Positions 25,773-33,836 of a DNA stretch of 64,000 bases are shown here, piece after piece. Numbering within the stretch: position 1 is the stretch's first letter; every line of letters starts with the position of its first letter. Made by a program: the position numbers and the translations under genes. The notes below the pieces were generated by a model that was not told the origin of the DNA, did no database searches, and saw nothing but the letters and a program-made list of their open reading frames with translations. Source of the DNA: Rhodocyclaceae bacterium (GTDB lineage: Bacteria; Pseudomonadota; Gammaproteobacteria; Burkholderiales; Rhodocyclaceae); NCBI GenBank assembly GCA_016718525.1, contig JADKDD010000001.1, positions 434,001-498,000 of the forward strand, in the 5' to 3' direction.

Positions 25773-27416
25773 TCACTTGGCGAGGACTTTGACGTCTGGC
25801 CATCCCATTAAGCGGAACACATAGTAGCTGACCGCAGCTTCTGCCAAGTCTTCGGCATATAGGATCAACTCGGCATATCGCGGCACACCGGCTTTGCTGA
25901 TGAGTTTCCAAAGTTCCTTGGCTGTTTTGGGCGTGCCGTCGGCATTGAGCAATTCCGGGTAGGGCAGATGAGTCGTTCTGCCGTCAAACCTGCGCGTTGA
26001 CGGTGCTTTGCCTGACGAAACGAATATTCTCGGCTGTGCTCCAGCGGCGCCCTTGGTATTGCCGATCAAGACGTCAGCACGCGGCTTCGCCACGTAGGTT
26101 GCGATTGGCACCGCGATATCTCTCGGCGTCTTCATCATTCCAACCAGCGTTGGGGCGGTGGCCAGCTTATGCCCGCGCGAGCCCCATTCGTCAATCGCAC
26201 CCATGAGTACCGAGACGCGCTTATGTCCGAGCTGCTCAAAGGCTAGAAACGCCAGCGCTGCGCTTGTAGTAAGTCCGGCGTCACTCACGATCACGACCTC
26301 ATGGTCCGAGTTAACGCCAGCGGAACCAAGCAGTCCCGCTAGATCCAGAGGGCGATTGAGGTGGTGGCGAAAGATGTCCGCCGGAACATTTAGCGAAAAC
26401 GGCACGTGTCCCAGCGCGTATTTCTCGGCCGAGCGCACATCGACGATGTTGAGCTTGGCGACGCCAAAGGCACGTAACATCGGCGCGTTCCATCCATCTA
26501 ACCAATCGCTATCGCGCTGAAGTTGCGGGGCGCTGTAGGTCCAGAATGGAAGGCCGCGCTCGTCACGCAGCCATTCGCGGTGTGACTCCCAGTACAACTT
26601 CACTTTGGGGTAGTCGGCGATGAACTGCAAGGCAAACCAAGGCACACTCGCCGCTCCGCCACCGCCACAGTGGCTATGAACCGTCTGGCCGGGCTGGATA
26701 CCAAGATAGGTTGCCATATTGCGAATTTCTTCAGGTGACTTAAATGTCTTGTCGGCATTAAAGAACTCGGTGCTGGGCATCAGGATGGCATTCGGTACGT
26801 GACCAGCGCGGGTAAAGAACTTCTCCTCGCCGTAGTAATACTCGACGCCCAAGGCATCGACCAGGGCATTGCCGACGTTGTCCCCCGAGGCGACCATAAA
26901 CTCAGGGAGTCGTACCCGGACCTCTTCGCGCACTTTGTTGATCAGAAATGTGCCGCGGATCGGGGCCGGTGAGGTCTCCTTGGAAATCGCTCCACCTAAT
27001 GACTGCCACTTCGACCAGCCTCCGTCAAGAATGAAAATATCCTCGGCAGGAATCCCGTAGTAGTACAAATCATGAAACAGTCGTGTAGCGTTCCAATCTC
27101 CACCCTTGTCGTAGACTACGATCTTGCGCCCTGGGCTGATGCCCCATGACTGAAAGCGCCCTTCCATTACAGCGCGAGATGGCTCCTGCCCGCCGTAGTT
27201 GTCGGCGCTGACCGCACCCGGAATGTGGCCGGCCTTGTACAAGTGTGCGAACGAAGCGTCGAGTAACACAATATCGGCCAGATTTTCTTGCAACCAGGAA
27301 GCGCTAACAAGGTGCCCGTAGCGCCCTTCTTCCGCCGACGCCGGAACAATGGAAAGAACAAACAGCAGGCAGGCTGTGAACAATGAAAAGAGCCAACGAG
27401 ATGAGAATGACCACAT
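25773..27416 (-). CDS. Exported protein with four rhodanese-like modules
   Basis: The 547-aa product has a signal peptide (to about residue 28, ending PASAEE). Four successive rhodanese-type segments are visible: HIPGAVSADNY with VVYDKGGDWNATR; HVPNAILMPSTEF with HSHCGGGGAASVPW; HVPFSLNVPADIF with VIVSDAGLTTSAA; and a C-terminal ELILYAEDLAEAA segment. Only the second has the active-site cysteine (Cys250); the first has Asp in the equivalent loop. It is probably a periplasmic thiosulfate or persulfide sulfurtransferase. It is divergent from htpG. Confidence 0.88.
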   Translation of the reverse strand: MWSFSSRWLFSLFTACLLFVLSIVPASAEEGRYGHLVSASWLQENLADIVLLDASFAHLYKAGHIPGAVSADNYGGQEPSRAVMEGRFQSWGISPGRKIVVYDKGGDWNATRLFHDLYYYGIPAEDIFILDGGWSKWQSLGGAISKETSPAPIRGTFLINKVREEVRVRLPEFMVASGDNVGNALVDALGVEYYYGEEKFFTRAGHVPNAILMPSTEFFNADKTFKSPEEIRNMATYLGIQPGQTVHSHCGGGGAASVPWFALQFIADYPKVKLYWESHREWLRDERGLPFWTYSAPQLQRDSDWLDGWNAPMLRAFGVAKLNIVDVRSAEKYALGHVPFSLNVPADIFRHHLNRPLDLAGLLGSAGVNSDHEVVIVSDAGLTTSAALAFLAFEQLGHKRVSVLMGAIDEWGSRGHKLATAPTLVGMMKTPRDIAVPIATYVAKPRADVLIGNTKGAAGAQPRIFVSSGKAPSTRRFDGRTTHLPYPELLNADGTPKTAKELWKLISKAGVPRYAELILYAEDLAEAAVSYYVFRLMGWPDVKVLAK

Positions 27417-27619
27417 GGTGTGTTCCTTCCGGAGAGAGGGGAGACTGCCACTTTATTTGGGCAAACTCCTTGCTCAAGTCCAAACCGACAAACTGTAGTT
27501 CCGGACAACCCAAGTGCACACGGCGGTGACAAGCGGTCATGGTATTGGGTTGGGTTTAAGACCCATCGCAACCAGATCCTGGTTGGGACTACAGTATTGC
27601 TAGACAACTGTCGGCCGCT

Positions 27620-27646
27620 CACAGCGTGTCATCAGCACCAACTGGC
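27620..27646 (+). repeat. 27-bp dispersed repeat, copy C
   Basis: It has CACAGCGTGTCATCAGCACC followed by AACTGGC and differs from the consensus mainly at the first bases (G to C, G to A). It lies about 65 bp upstream of the htpG heat-shock promoter. Confidence 0.85.
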
Positions 27647-27710
27647 GAACCTGGATGTTCTTTGTCGAGCGACATGGATAAGAAATGGCGGTTGCCCCCG
27701 GTGAATCCCC

Positions 27711-27738
27711 CTTGAAATGCCATAACTCATCCCCAAAT
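27711..27738 (+). promoter_or_regulatory. Sigma-32 (heat-shock) promoter of htpG
   Basis: CTTGAAA (27711-27717), a 13-bp spacer and CCCCAAAT (27731-27738) closely match the RpoH consensus. It is 50 bp upstream of the htpG ATG. htpG is a classic heat-shock gene, so the match and context agree. Confidence 0.93.
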
Positions 27739-27788
27739 TCGGGCGAGTTGTAACTTTTCTGCGACCTTACCTCTAATTAAGGACTTCC

Positions 27789-29729
27789 ATGACTACTGAT
27801 ACTGCCACCCAGAACTCCACTCGCGAGACCATGGGTTTTCAAACTGAGGTCAAACAGCTGCTGCAGTTGATGATCCACTCGCTTTACTCCAACCGCGAGA
27901 TTTTCTTGCGAGAACTGATTTCAAATGCCTCGGATGCTTGCGACAAATTGCGTTTTGAGGCACTGCACAATAGTGCGCTGTTCGAGAACGACTCAGACTT
28001 CAAAATCCGGGTTTCGTTCGACAAAGATGCGCGAACGCTCACTATTTCGGACAACGGTATAGGGATGAGCCGCGATGAAGTGATCAGTAATCTGGGCACA
28101 ATTGCCAAATCAGGCACACGCGAGTTTTTCTCACAGTTGTCTGGCGACCAGAAGAAAGACGCGAGTTTGATCGGACAGTTCGGTGTCGGTTTCTATTCAT
28201 CCTTCATCGTTGCCGAACGCGTCGTGGTGGTGACTCGGCGCGCAGGTTTGGAGCAAGACCAGGGGGTGCGCTGGGAATCGGAAGGCGCTGGTGAATTCAA
28301 CATAGAGATGACTACCAAAGCGACGCGCGGTACGGATATCACCCTGCACTTGCGTGCTGAAGGTCAGGACGACTTGCTTTCAAGTTATAAATTACGATCA
28401 ATCATTCGCAGGTATTCCGATCACATCGTGCAGCCGATTGTGATGAAAAAGGAGGAATGGGATGCTGAGGCAAAGGCGCAGGTTGTGCGGGACGAAGACG
28501 AGACGGTCAATCAAGCCTCGGCGCTATGGGCACGCAACAAGAGCGATATAACGCCGGAGCAATACGCCGAGTTTTACAAACATGTCGGTCATGATTTTGA
28601 GGATCCGCTGACCTGGACGCATGCTCGGGTAGAAGGCAAAACCGAATATACGCAACTGCTTTACATCCCCTCGCGGGCGCCGTTCGATATGTGGGATCGT
28701 AATGCGCGGCATGGTGTGAAACTCTATGTACGCCGTGTTTTCATCATGGACGATGCCGAACAGTTGATGCCAACCTACCTGCGCTTCGTGCGTGGCGTGG
28801 TGGACTCAAACGATCTGCCACTCAATGTCTCGCGTGAAATTTTGCAAGAATCTAAAGATATTGAATCGATTCGTAATGGTTGCTCGAAGAAAGTACTTGG
28901 CATGCTGTCCGACCTTGCTGAAAGCGATGAAGCCGAGAGCAAGGAAAAGTACGCCAAGTTCTGGGGCGAATTCGGCCGTGTGTTGAAAGAAGGTGTCGGT
29001 GAGGACTATGCCAACAAGGAGAAGATTGCCAGCTTGTTGCGCTTTGCTTCCACTCTGGCTGATACGACCGATGAGACAGTGTCGCTGGCGGCTTACATTT
29101 CGCGCATGAAGCCCGAGCAGGAGAAGATCTATTTCGTCACCGCAGAGAGCTTTAACGCGGCGAAAAACAGCCCGCATCTTGAGGTGTTCCGCAAAAAAGG
29201 CATTGAAGTTCTGTTGCTTTCCGACCGGGTAGACGAATGGGTGGTCTCGAATCTGTCCGAGTTCGATGGAAAGCCTCTGGTGTCAGTTGCAAAGGGCGGG
29301 CTGGATTTAGGCAAACTTGAGGATGAAGCCGAGAAAAAAGAGCAGGAGAAGGATGCTGGCGACTTTAAAGATCTGACTGAGAAAATTGCCAAATCCCTGG
29401 GCGAGCGGGTGAAAGAAGTTCGCGTCACCCATCGCTTGACTGATTCACCAGCGTGTTTGGTGGCCGATGAGCATGATGTGTCGGGTAATCTCGCACGCAT
29501 CTTGAAGGCAGCCGGACAGAATGCCCCAACATCGAAACCGATCCTGGAAATCAATCCTCGTCACCCTGTCGTCTTGCGACTGAAGTACGAGGATCAGCGT
29601 TTCGACGACTGGGCGGCAGTCTTGTTTGACCAGGCTCTACTGGCCGAAGGTGGTCATCTCGACGACCCGGCGACCTTTGTAAAGCGGATGAATCAACTAA
29701 TGCTGGATATGAGCGGCACTGGAAAGTAG
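27789..29729 (+). CDS. htpG: Molecular chaperone HtpG (Hsp90)
   Basis: The 646-aa chaperone has the GHKL ATPase N-domain (ELISNASDACDKLR, DNGIGMSRDE, GQFGVGFYSSF), the middle domain (PLNVSREILQES) and the C-terminal dimerisation region. It is a cytoplasmic ATP-dependent chaperone acting late on clients. A heat-shock promoter lies upstream and a strong terminator directly downstream, so it is monocistronic. Confidence 0.99.
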   Translation: MTTDTATQNSTRETMGFQTEVKQLLQLMIHSLYSNREIFLRELISNASDACDKLRFEALHNSALFENDSDFKIRVSFDKDARTLTISDNGIGMSRDEVISNLGTIAKSGTREFFSQLSGDQKKDASLIGQFGVGFYSSFIVAERVVVVTRRAGLEQDQGVRWESEGAGEFNIEMTTKATRGTDITLHLRAEGQDDLLSSYKLRSIIRRYSDHIVQPIVMKKEEWDAEAKAQVVRDEDETVNQASALWARNKSDITPEQYAEFYKHVGHDFEDPLTWTHARVEGKTEYTQLLYIPSRAPFDMWDRNARHGVKLYVRRVFIMDDAEQLMPTYLRFVRGVVDSNDLPLNVSREILQESKDIESIRNGCSKKVLGMLSDLAESDEAESKEKYAKFWGEFGRVLKEGVGEDYANKEKIASLLRFASTLADTTDETVSLAAYISRMKPEQEKIYFVTAESFNAAKNSPHLEVFRKKGIEVLLLSDRVDEWVVSNLSEFDGKPLVSVAKGGLDLGKLEDEAEKKEQEKDAGDFKDLTEKIAKSLGERVKEVRVTHRLTDSPACLVADEHDVSGNLARILKAAGQNAPTSKPILEINPRHPVVLRLKYEDQRFDDWAAVLFDQALLAEGGHLDDPATFVKRMNQLMLDMSGTGK

Positions 29730-29753
29730 CACCGTATTCAAGATCGTAGGTCA

Positions 29754-29787
29754 GTGAAGGGCGCCGTATGGCGCCCTTCACTTTTTT
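29754..29787 (+). terminator. Intrinsic terminator of htpG
   Basis: A perfect 12-bp stem (GTGAAGGGCGCC with its complement) closes a 4-base GTAT loop, followed by six T. It is 24 bp after the htpG stop. Confidence 0.96.
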
Positions 29788-29870
29788 GTCCAAATCCTTA
29801 TGTTTCTATCGTTTCAGTGCGCGCCAAAACGCGCTGATCGTCACGCGTTGATGGGTTCGCGTACTTGTCG

Positions 29871-30293
29871 CTAGGTCTTCGCCTGTGTAGTGGTGCTGGC
29901 TTTCGGTTTCGGTGGTGATTTTGGCTTTTTCTTGTTCTTCGGCTTTTTCGGCGCTTCTACACCATTCTCCCGAAGGCAGTCGCTCAGGGCTTTTCCAGAT
30001 TTGGTCTTACAGGATTCCTTTGCTGCCTGCTCGATGTCGCAACGTGTGGGGTTGGGCGCAGCCTTGCAGTCGGGTGGCGGAAGTCGCGTAAGCAGGCAAT
30101 CGCGCTTGCTGGTGCCACGGAGGTCGGCGCAGGCAGCGATCGCATCCGCTCGCGCCAGGCAGCGGACAGGATCGCGCGCCTGCGCGCAATCGTTGGTCGA
30201 TGAATCGATTTGTGCACGCACCGAAGTCGCTATCCAAAGGAGGCAAATTATCGACAGGCGGGCCAAACCGGTGAAAAACATGACATTTTTCAT
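29871..30293 (-). CDS. Secreted protein with duplicated four-cysteine repeat, unknown function
   Basis: The 140-aa product starts with a signal peptide (to VRA, about residue 27). The mature part has two copies of the spacing C-x8-C-x9-C-x10-C, at Cys36, 45, 55, 66 and Cys76, 85, 95, 106, exactly 40 residues apart. The tail is Lys/Pro-rich (KKPKNKKKPKSPPKPK). The pattern suggests disulfide-linked helical hairpins in the periplasm. I recognise no family. It is divergent from the GspE-like ATPase. Confidence 0.75.
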   Translation of the reverse strand: MKNVMFFTGLARLSIICLLWIATSVRAQIDSSTNDCAQARDPVRCLARADAIAACADLRGTSKRDCLLTRLPPPDCKAAPNPTRCDIEQAAKESCKTKSGKALSDCLRENGVEAPKKPKNKKKPKSPPKPKASTTTQAKT

Positions 30294-30394
30294 CGTCGTG
30301 TGCAGATTGAGAGCTTAGTCATCGGCGGCATCATAAGCGCTCCTGAGTTATAGTCGGCAAATTGCAATTTCGGGATTGTGACGTCACCATCATT

Positions 30395-32188
30395 ATGAAT
30401 GCACCCACCGCTGCTGTGATTCCCGATCACCGTCTGACTTTGCCGGAAGTCGTCGACGCACTTGTTGCCGATGGCCTGATTGATGTGGCTGTTGCAGATG
30501 TTTTTAAGAAGGAGCGACGCTATTTTCGGGGCGATCAGCATCCCTTGATGGCTATCGCCGAGCAACACTGGAAGTCACTAAAGCCGCCACATCGCATGCT
30601 CGATCTTGACGGACTGACCCAATGGTTGGCGAGTTGGTGTGGACTCCCGTATTTCCATATTGATCCATTGAAGGTCAATTTTGCCGTCATTACCGAAGTG
30701 ATGAGTGCCGTGTATGCGACGCGCTTTCGAATTCTGCCGGTCGAAGTTACAGCCAACGAAGTCGTGATTGCAACGTCTGAACCCTGGCAGCGCGGATGGG
30801 AAGCTGAAATGGCTCCTATCGTTAAAAAGCCGATACGTCGCGTCATTTCGAGTCCGGAAGATATAGCCCGTTACCAGGTTGAGTTCTACAACCTGGCCAA
30901 GTCAGTCAAAGGCGCAATGCTCAAGGGCGACATATCCGGCGGTGCCTCCAACTTCGAACAGTTGGTTGAGCTGGGCAAGTCAAATAAAAACTTTGATGCA
31001 AATGATCAACATATCGTTCGAATTGTCGACTGGCTATGGCAGTACGCTTTTGATCAGAGGGCATCAGATATTCACGTCGAGCCACGTCGAACGATAGGTT
31101 TAGTCCGGTTCCGTATCGATGGAGTGCTCCATCAGGTGTATCAAATTCCGATGGCCGTTCTGACCGCGATGACCAGCCGGATAAAAATTCTGGGTCGCAT
31201 GGATGTCGTCGAAAAGCGACGCCCGCAGGATGGTCGAATAAAGACTCGTATGCCTGATGGAACCGAGGTAGAACTGAGGCTGGCCACCTTGCCTACAGCG
31301 TTTGGTGAAAAATTGGTAATGCGAATTTTTGATCCCGATGTGCTGGTACGTGATTTTTCTGAGCTGGGTTTCGATAAAGACGAAGAAGCCAGTTGGAAAA
31401 AGATGTCGGCACGGCCGAATGGAATAATCCTGGTTACGGGGCCGACCGGGAGCGGTAAAACCGTGACGCTTTACTCGACACTCAAGACACTGGCGACGCC
31501 TGAAGTGAATGTCTGCACACTTGAAGACCCGATAGAAATGGTTGAGGCGGCCTTCAACCAAGTGCAGGTGCAGCCCGACATCGGTGTCAACTTTGCGGCA
31601 GGGATACGCTCATTGATGCGACAGGACCCGGACATCATCATGGTTGGCGAGATCCGCGATCTGGAAACCGCCGATATGGCGATTCAGGCGGCGCTGACCG
31701 GTCACTTGGTGTTATCGACATTACATACCAACGATGCACCTTCGGCGATTACGCGACTGGTTGATTTAGGTGTCGCTCCTTACTTGCTTTCTGCTACCGT
31801 GATTGGAGTGATGGCACAACGCTTGTTGCGCACACTTTGTCCGCACTGCAAACAACCTGGCGGGATGCGTGAGGAAGACGAGATTGCGTGGAACGCTTTG
31901 GTTGCGCCGTGGAAGGCGTCAAAACCACAACAGATTTATCGACCGGCCGGATGCCTGGAGTGCCGAATGACCGGGTTCATGGGTCGTATCGGCATCTATG
32001 AAATTATGCCGATGGAAATGGAAATCAAACGTCTGGTATCGAATCGGGCTGATCTTGCCAAGCTGCGCGAGCAGGCAATACGGGACGGAATGAAACCTCT
32101 AAGGATTGCTGGTGCACGCAAGGTGGCCGCCGGCCTGACGACTATCGAAGAAGTGCTTAAGGTTGCACCTCCAGCCGAAATCGATTGA
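30395..32188 (+). CDS. GspE/PilB-family secretion ATPase, orphan
   Basis: The 597-aa protein (ATG 30395; an in-frame ATG at 30362 adds 11 residues) has an N-terminal MshEN-like region, then the hexameric ATPase core: Asp box SDIHVEPRR, Walker A GPTGSGKT (about 349-356), Walker B/MVGEIRDLETADMA, the His box LSTLHTNDAPSA, and a tetracysteine zinc site (CPHC, then CLEC). This class powers type IV pili and type II secretion. No pil or gsp genes are near, so the machine it serves is elsewhere or unknown. Confidence 0.92.
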   Translation: MNAPTAAVIPDHRLTLPEVVDALVADGLIDVAVADVFKKERRYFRGDQHPLMAIAEQHWKSLKPPHRMLDLDGLTQWLASWCGLPYFHIDPLKVNFAVITEVMSAVYATRFRILPVEVTANEVVIATSEPWQRGWEAEMAPIVKKPIRRVISSPEDIARYQVEFYNLAKSVKGAMLKGDISGGASNFEQLVELGKSNKNFDANDQHIVRIVDWLWQYAFDQRASDIHVEPRRTIGLVRFRIDGVLHQVYQIPMAVLTAMTSRIKILGRMDVVEKRRPQDGRIKTRMPDGTEVELRLATLPTAFGEKLVMRIFDPDVLVRDFSELGFDKDEEASWKKMSARPNGIILVTGPTGSGKTVTLYSTLKTLATPEVNVCTLEDPIEMVEAAFNQVQVQPDIGVNFAAGIRSLMRQDPDIIMVGEIRDLETADMAIQAALTGHLVLSTLHTNDAPSAITRLVDLGVAPYLLSATVIGVMAQRLLRTLCPHCKQPGGMREEDEIAWNALVAPWKASKPQQIYRPAGCLECRMTGFMGRIGIYEIMPMEMEIKRLVSNRADLAKLREQAIRDGMKPLRIAGARKVAAGLTTIEEVLKVAPPAEID

Positions 32189-32360
32189 GCCAGCGAGAGT
32201 TGTTTTGTTGGCATTGGTTTAGGTAAGACGCTCTAGAAGGTTAGGTTGTCTGCTCTAGTTCATTCCTTGATACTGCGCGCCATACACCGGAAAGGCAGTG
32301 TGTTCGGCCGGTGGAATTTTTGACTTACTCACCGCCGCATCACAATACTGGAGAAAAATT

Positions 32361-32987
32361 ATGGCAACTGCACCGAAGAAGAACGCTAAGCCCGCCGCCG
32401 CGAAACCGGCTGTTAAGCCTGCTGCAAAACCAGCTGCAAAACCTGCTGCGAAAGTTGCAGCCGTCAAGGCAAAAGTGACCAAGACTGTTGCTGGAGTCAA
32501 GGCTAAGGCTAAAACGGTCAAGGCTGGTAAAGCATCAACCGCTACGCTAAAGAAGGTGACCGCAGTTAGCCGCAAGAATGCCAGCGCTGCTGTCAATATG
32601 ACTCGTGACGCGTCGTTCAAACTAATCGACTCACAACGCGCTGTTTGGCTCGCTGGTCTGGGTGCATTGGCCAAGGCTAGTGCTGCTGCAGGCACGCAAG
32701 GCGAGAAAGCCTTTGAAATGTTGGTTAAGGCTGGTGAAACCATGGAATCGCAGGGGCGCGTAGTGATCGACAAGCGTGCCGAGCGACTGAAGAAAGGTAT
32801 CGATACTGCCGCCGACATGATGGACAAAAATATCGACCAGTTTGGCAAGACTTTTGACAAGCAAGTTGAGTTGGCCCTTGATCGTCTCGGGTTCCCGAAA
32901 GCCGATTCGTTCAAGAACGTGCTGGATCGGTTGACTGAACTCTCCAAGAGTCTGGAAGCGAAGATCCGTACCGGTTTGGGTCGCTAA
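32361..32987 (+). CDS. PHA granule-associated phasin with histone-like N-terminal repeats (PhaF-type)
   Basis: From the ATG at 32361 (GGAG eight bases upstream) the product is 208 aa. Residues 3-75 are Lys/Ala/Pro-rich AAKP repeats resembling histone H1 tails, and residues about 80-208 form the amphipathic helical phasin domain (LIDSQRAVWLAGLGALAKAS, then DRLGFPKADSFKNVLDRL). In PhaF the order is reversed, phasin first and AAKP tail last, so this has a swapped layout. It suggests that the cell stores polyhydroxyalkanoate and binds granules to the nucleoid. Confidence 0.85.
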   Translation: MATAPKKNAKPAAAKPAVKPAAKPAAKPAAKVAAVKAKVTKTVAGVKAKAKTVKAGKASTATLKKVTAVSRKNASAAVNMTRDASFKLIDSQRAVWLAGLGALAKASAAAGTQGEKAFEMLVKAGETMESQGRVVIDKRAERLKKGIDTAADMMDKNIDQFGKTFDKQVELALDRLGFPKADSFKNVLDRLTELSKSLEAKIRTGLGR

Positions 32988-33027
32988 TTAACCGGAACTT
33001 GTACTGCGCGTGCGCAGTGCTTGAATG

Positions 33028-33066
33028 AAAAAAGCCGCTGCGGGTGATCGCAACGGCTTTTTTTCT
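33028..33066 (+). terminator. Intrinsic terminator after the phasin gene
   Basis: GCCG-C-TGCG and CGCA-A-CGGC pair across a short loop, flanked by A-run and T-run. It is 40 bp after the phasin stop. The symmetric A/T flanks mean it may also stop transcription of the convergent FecR gene. Confidence 0.88.
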
Positions 33067-33076
33067 TGTCATATTT

Positions 33077-33817
33077 TCAATATGTGCGCCAGTATTCGGA
33101 TGGGAACGGCGGTTGCCGACCGACCAGGCTTTCGAGCAAAGCCAGTTCAATATCTGAGTGATTGGAAACCGGTGCGGCAACCATACATGTAGCCATTGTC
33201 GGGTCATCGTGAATATAGAGTGGATGATCGTGATGCTTGGTGCTGTAAGTCTCCTTCTGTTGCGGCATCGCTGTTGGAGTCAGTTCTACCGTTCCATAGC
33301 AAAGGCAGAAATAAGTCCGTGACGATTTTGTAGGTTTTAACGGCGTATCACCAGCACCAACTGGCCTAGATCGCGGCAACGCCGGTTCGTCTTCGATATA
33401 GCATCCGGTACCGCGAATACCAATTGTCGCCGTAGATGTCTGTATGGTGCGTTGCCCCTTGCCAAACACCGAGAGGATCTTTCCTGTCAGAACGCGCATG
33501 ACGTCGGCGGCTGCACCACTGGCAAAATTTACGGTGGTATTGTCGCGCTGGAAGAAAGCATCTTTGCCAATTACGTATATTGCTTGAGACTTCGCCCCTG
33601 TTTCGATCGTGTCGCCATTTTTCAGCAGCATGCCTTCTTTCGCTGCCACGCCATTGACCCGAACATCACCGGTGATTTTGTGCATTCCGGACGCCAGCGG
33701 ATCTTTGCCGTTCGCCAGGGCATTCTGGATGAGCAACGAAATTCCTCCTGCTCCGATCACGCTGGTCGCGGCAAGTCGTTGCATGAACTGACGGCGAGCT
33801 TTTTTACTTGTGGACAT
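33077..33817 (-). CDS. FecR-domain periplasmic protein with probable Tat signal
   Basis: The 246-aa product starts with KARRQFMQRLAATSVIGAGG, a twin-arginine-like signal. A FecR domain follows (ITGDVRVNGVAAKEGMLLKN, GDTIETGAKS, then STATIGIRGTG). Between EDEP and RTYFCLCYG there are about 21 residues (ALPRSRPVGAGDTPLKPTKSS) encoded by DNA with dispersed repeat copy D; from family memory these parts are normally contiguous, so this looks like an insertion. FecR domains sense or bind in the periplasm; no sigma factor or receptor is adjacent. It lies next to the VWA/MoxR pair. Confidence 0.8.
   Translation of the reverse strand: MSTSKKARRQFMQRLAATSVIGAGGISLLIQNALANGKDPLASGMHKITGDVRVNGVAAKEGMLLKNGDTIETGAKSQAIYVIGKDAFFQRDNTTVNFASGAAADVMRVLTGKILSVFGKGQRTIQTSTATIGIRGTGCYIEDEPALPRSRPVGAGDTPLKPTKSSRTYFCLCYGTVELTPTAMPQQKETYSTKHHDHPLYIHDDPTMATCMVAAPVSNHSDIELALLESLVGRQPPFPSEYWRTY
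33338..33364 (+). repeat. 27-bp dispersed repeat, copy D (inside the FecR gene)
   Basis: It reads AACGGCGTATCACCAGCACC then AACTGGC, a near-consensus copy. It is in the coding sequence and keeps the frame, encoding part of the RPVGAGDTPLK segment on the opposite strand. Confidence 0.88.
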
Positions 33818-33836
33818 GGCCGTTCTCCAAATTGAA

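Larger units (their letters stand above)
27417..27788. other. Divergent intergenic region between the rhodanese gene and htpG
   Basis: This 372-bp stretch contains dispersed repeat copy C (27620-27646) and the sigma-32-type promoter of htpG (27711-27738). I see no gene in it. Confidence 0.7.
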
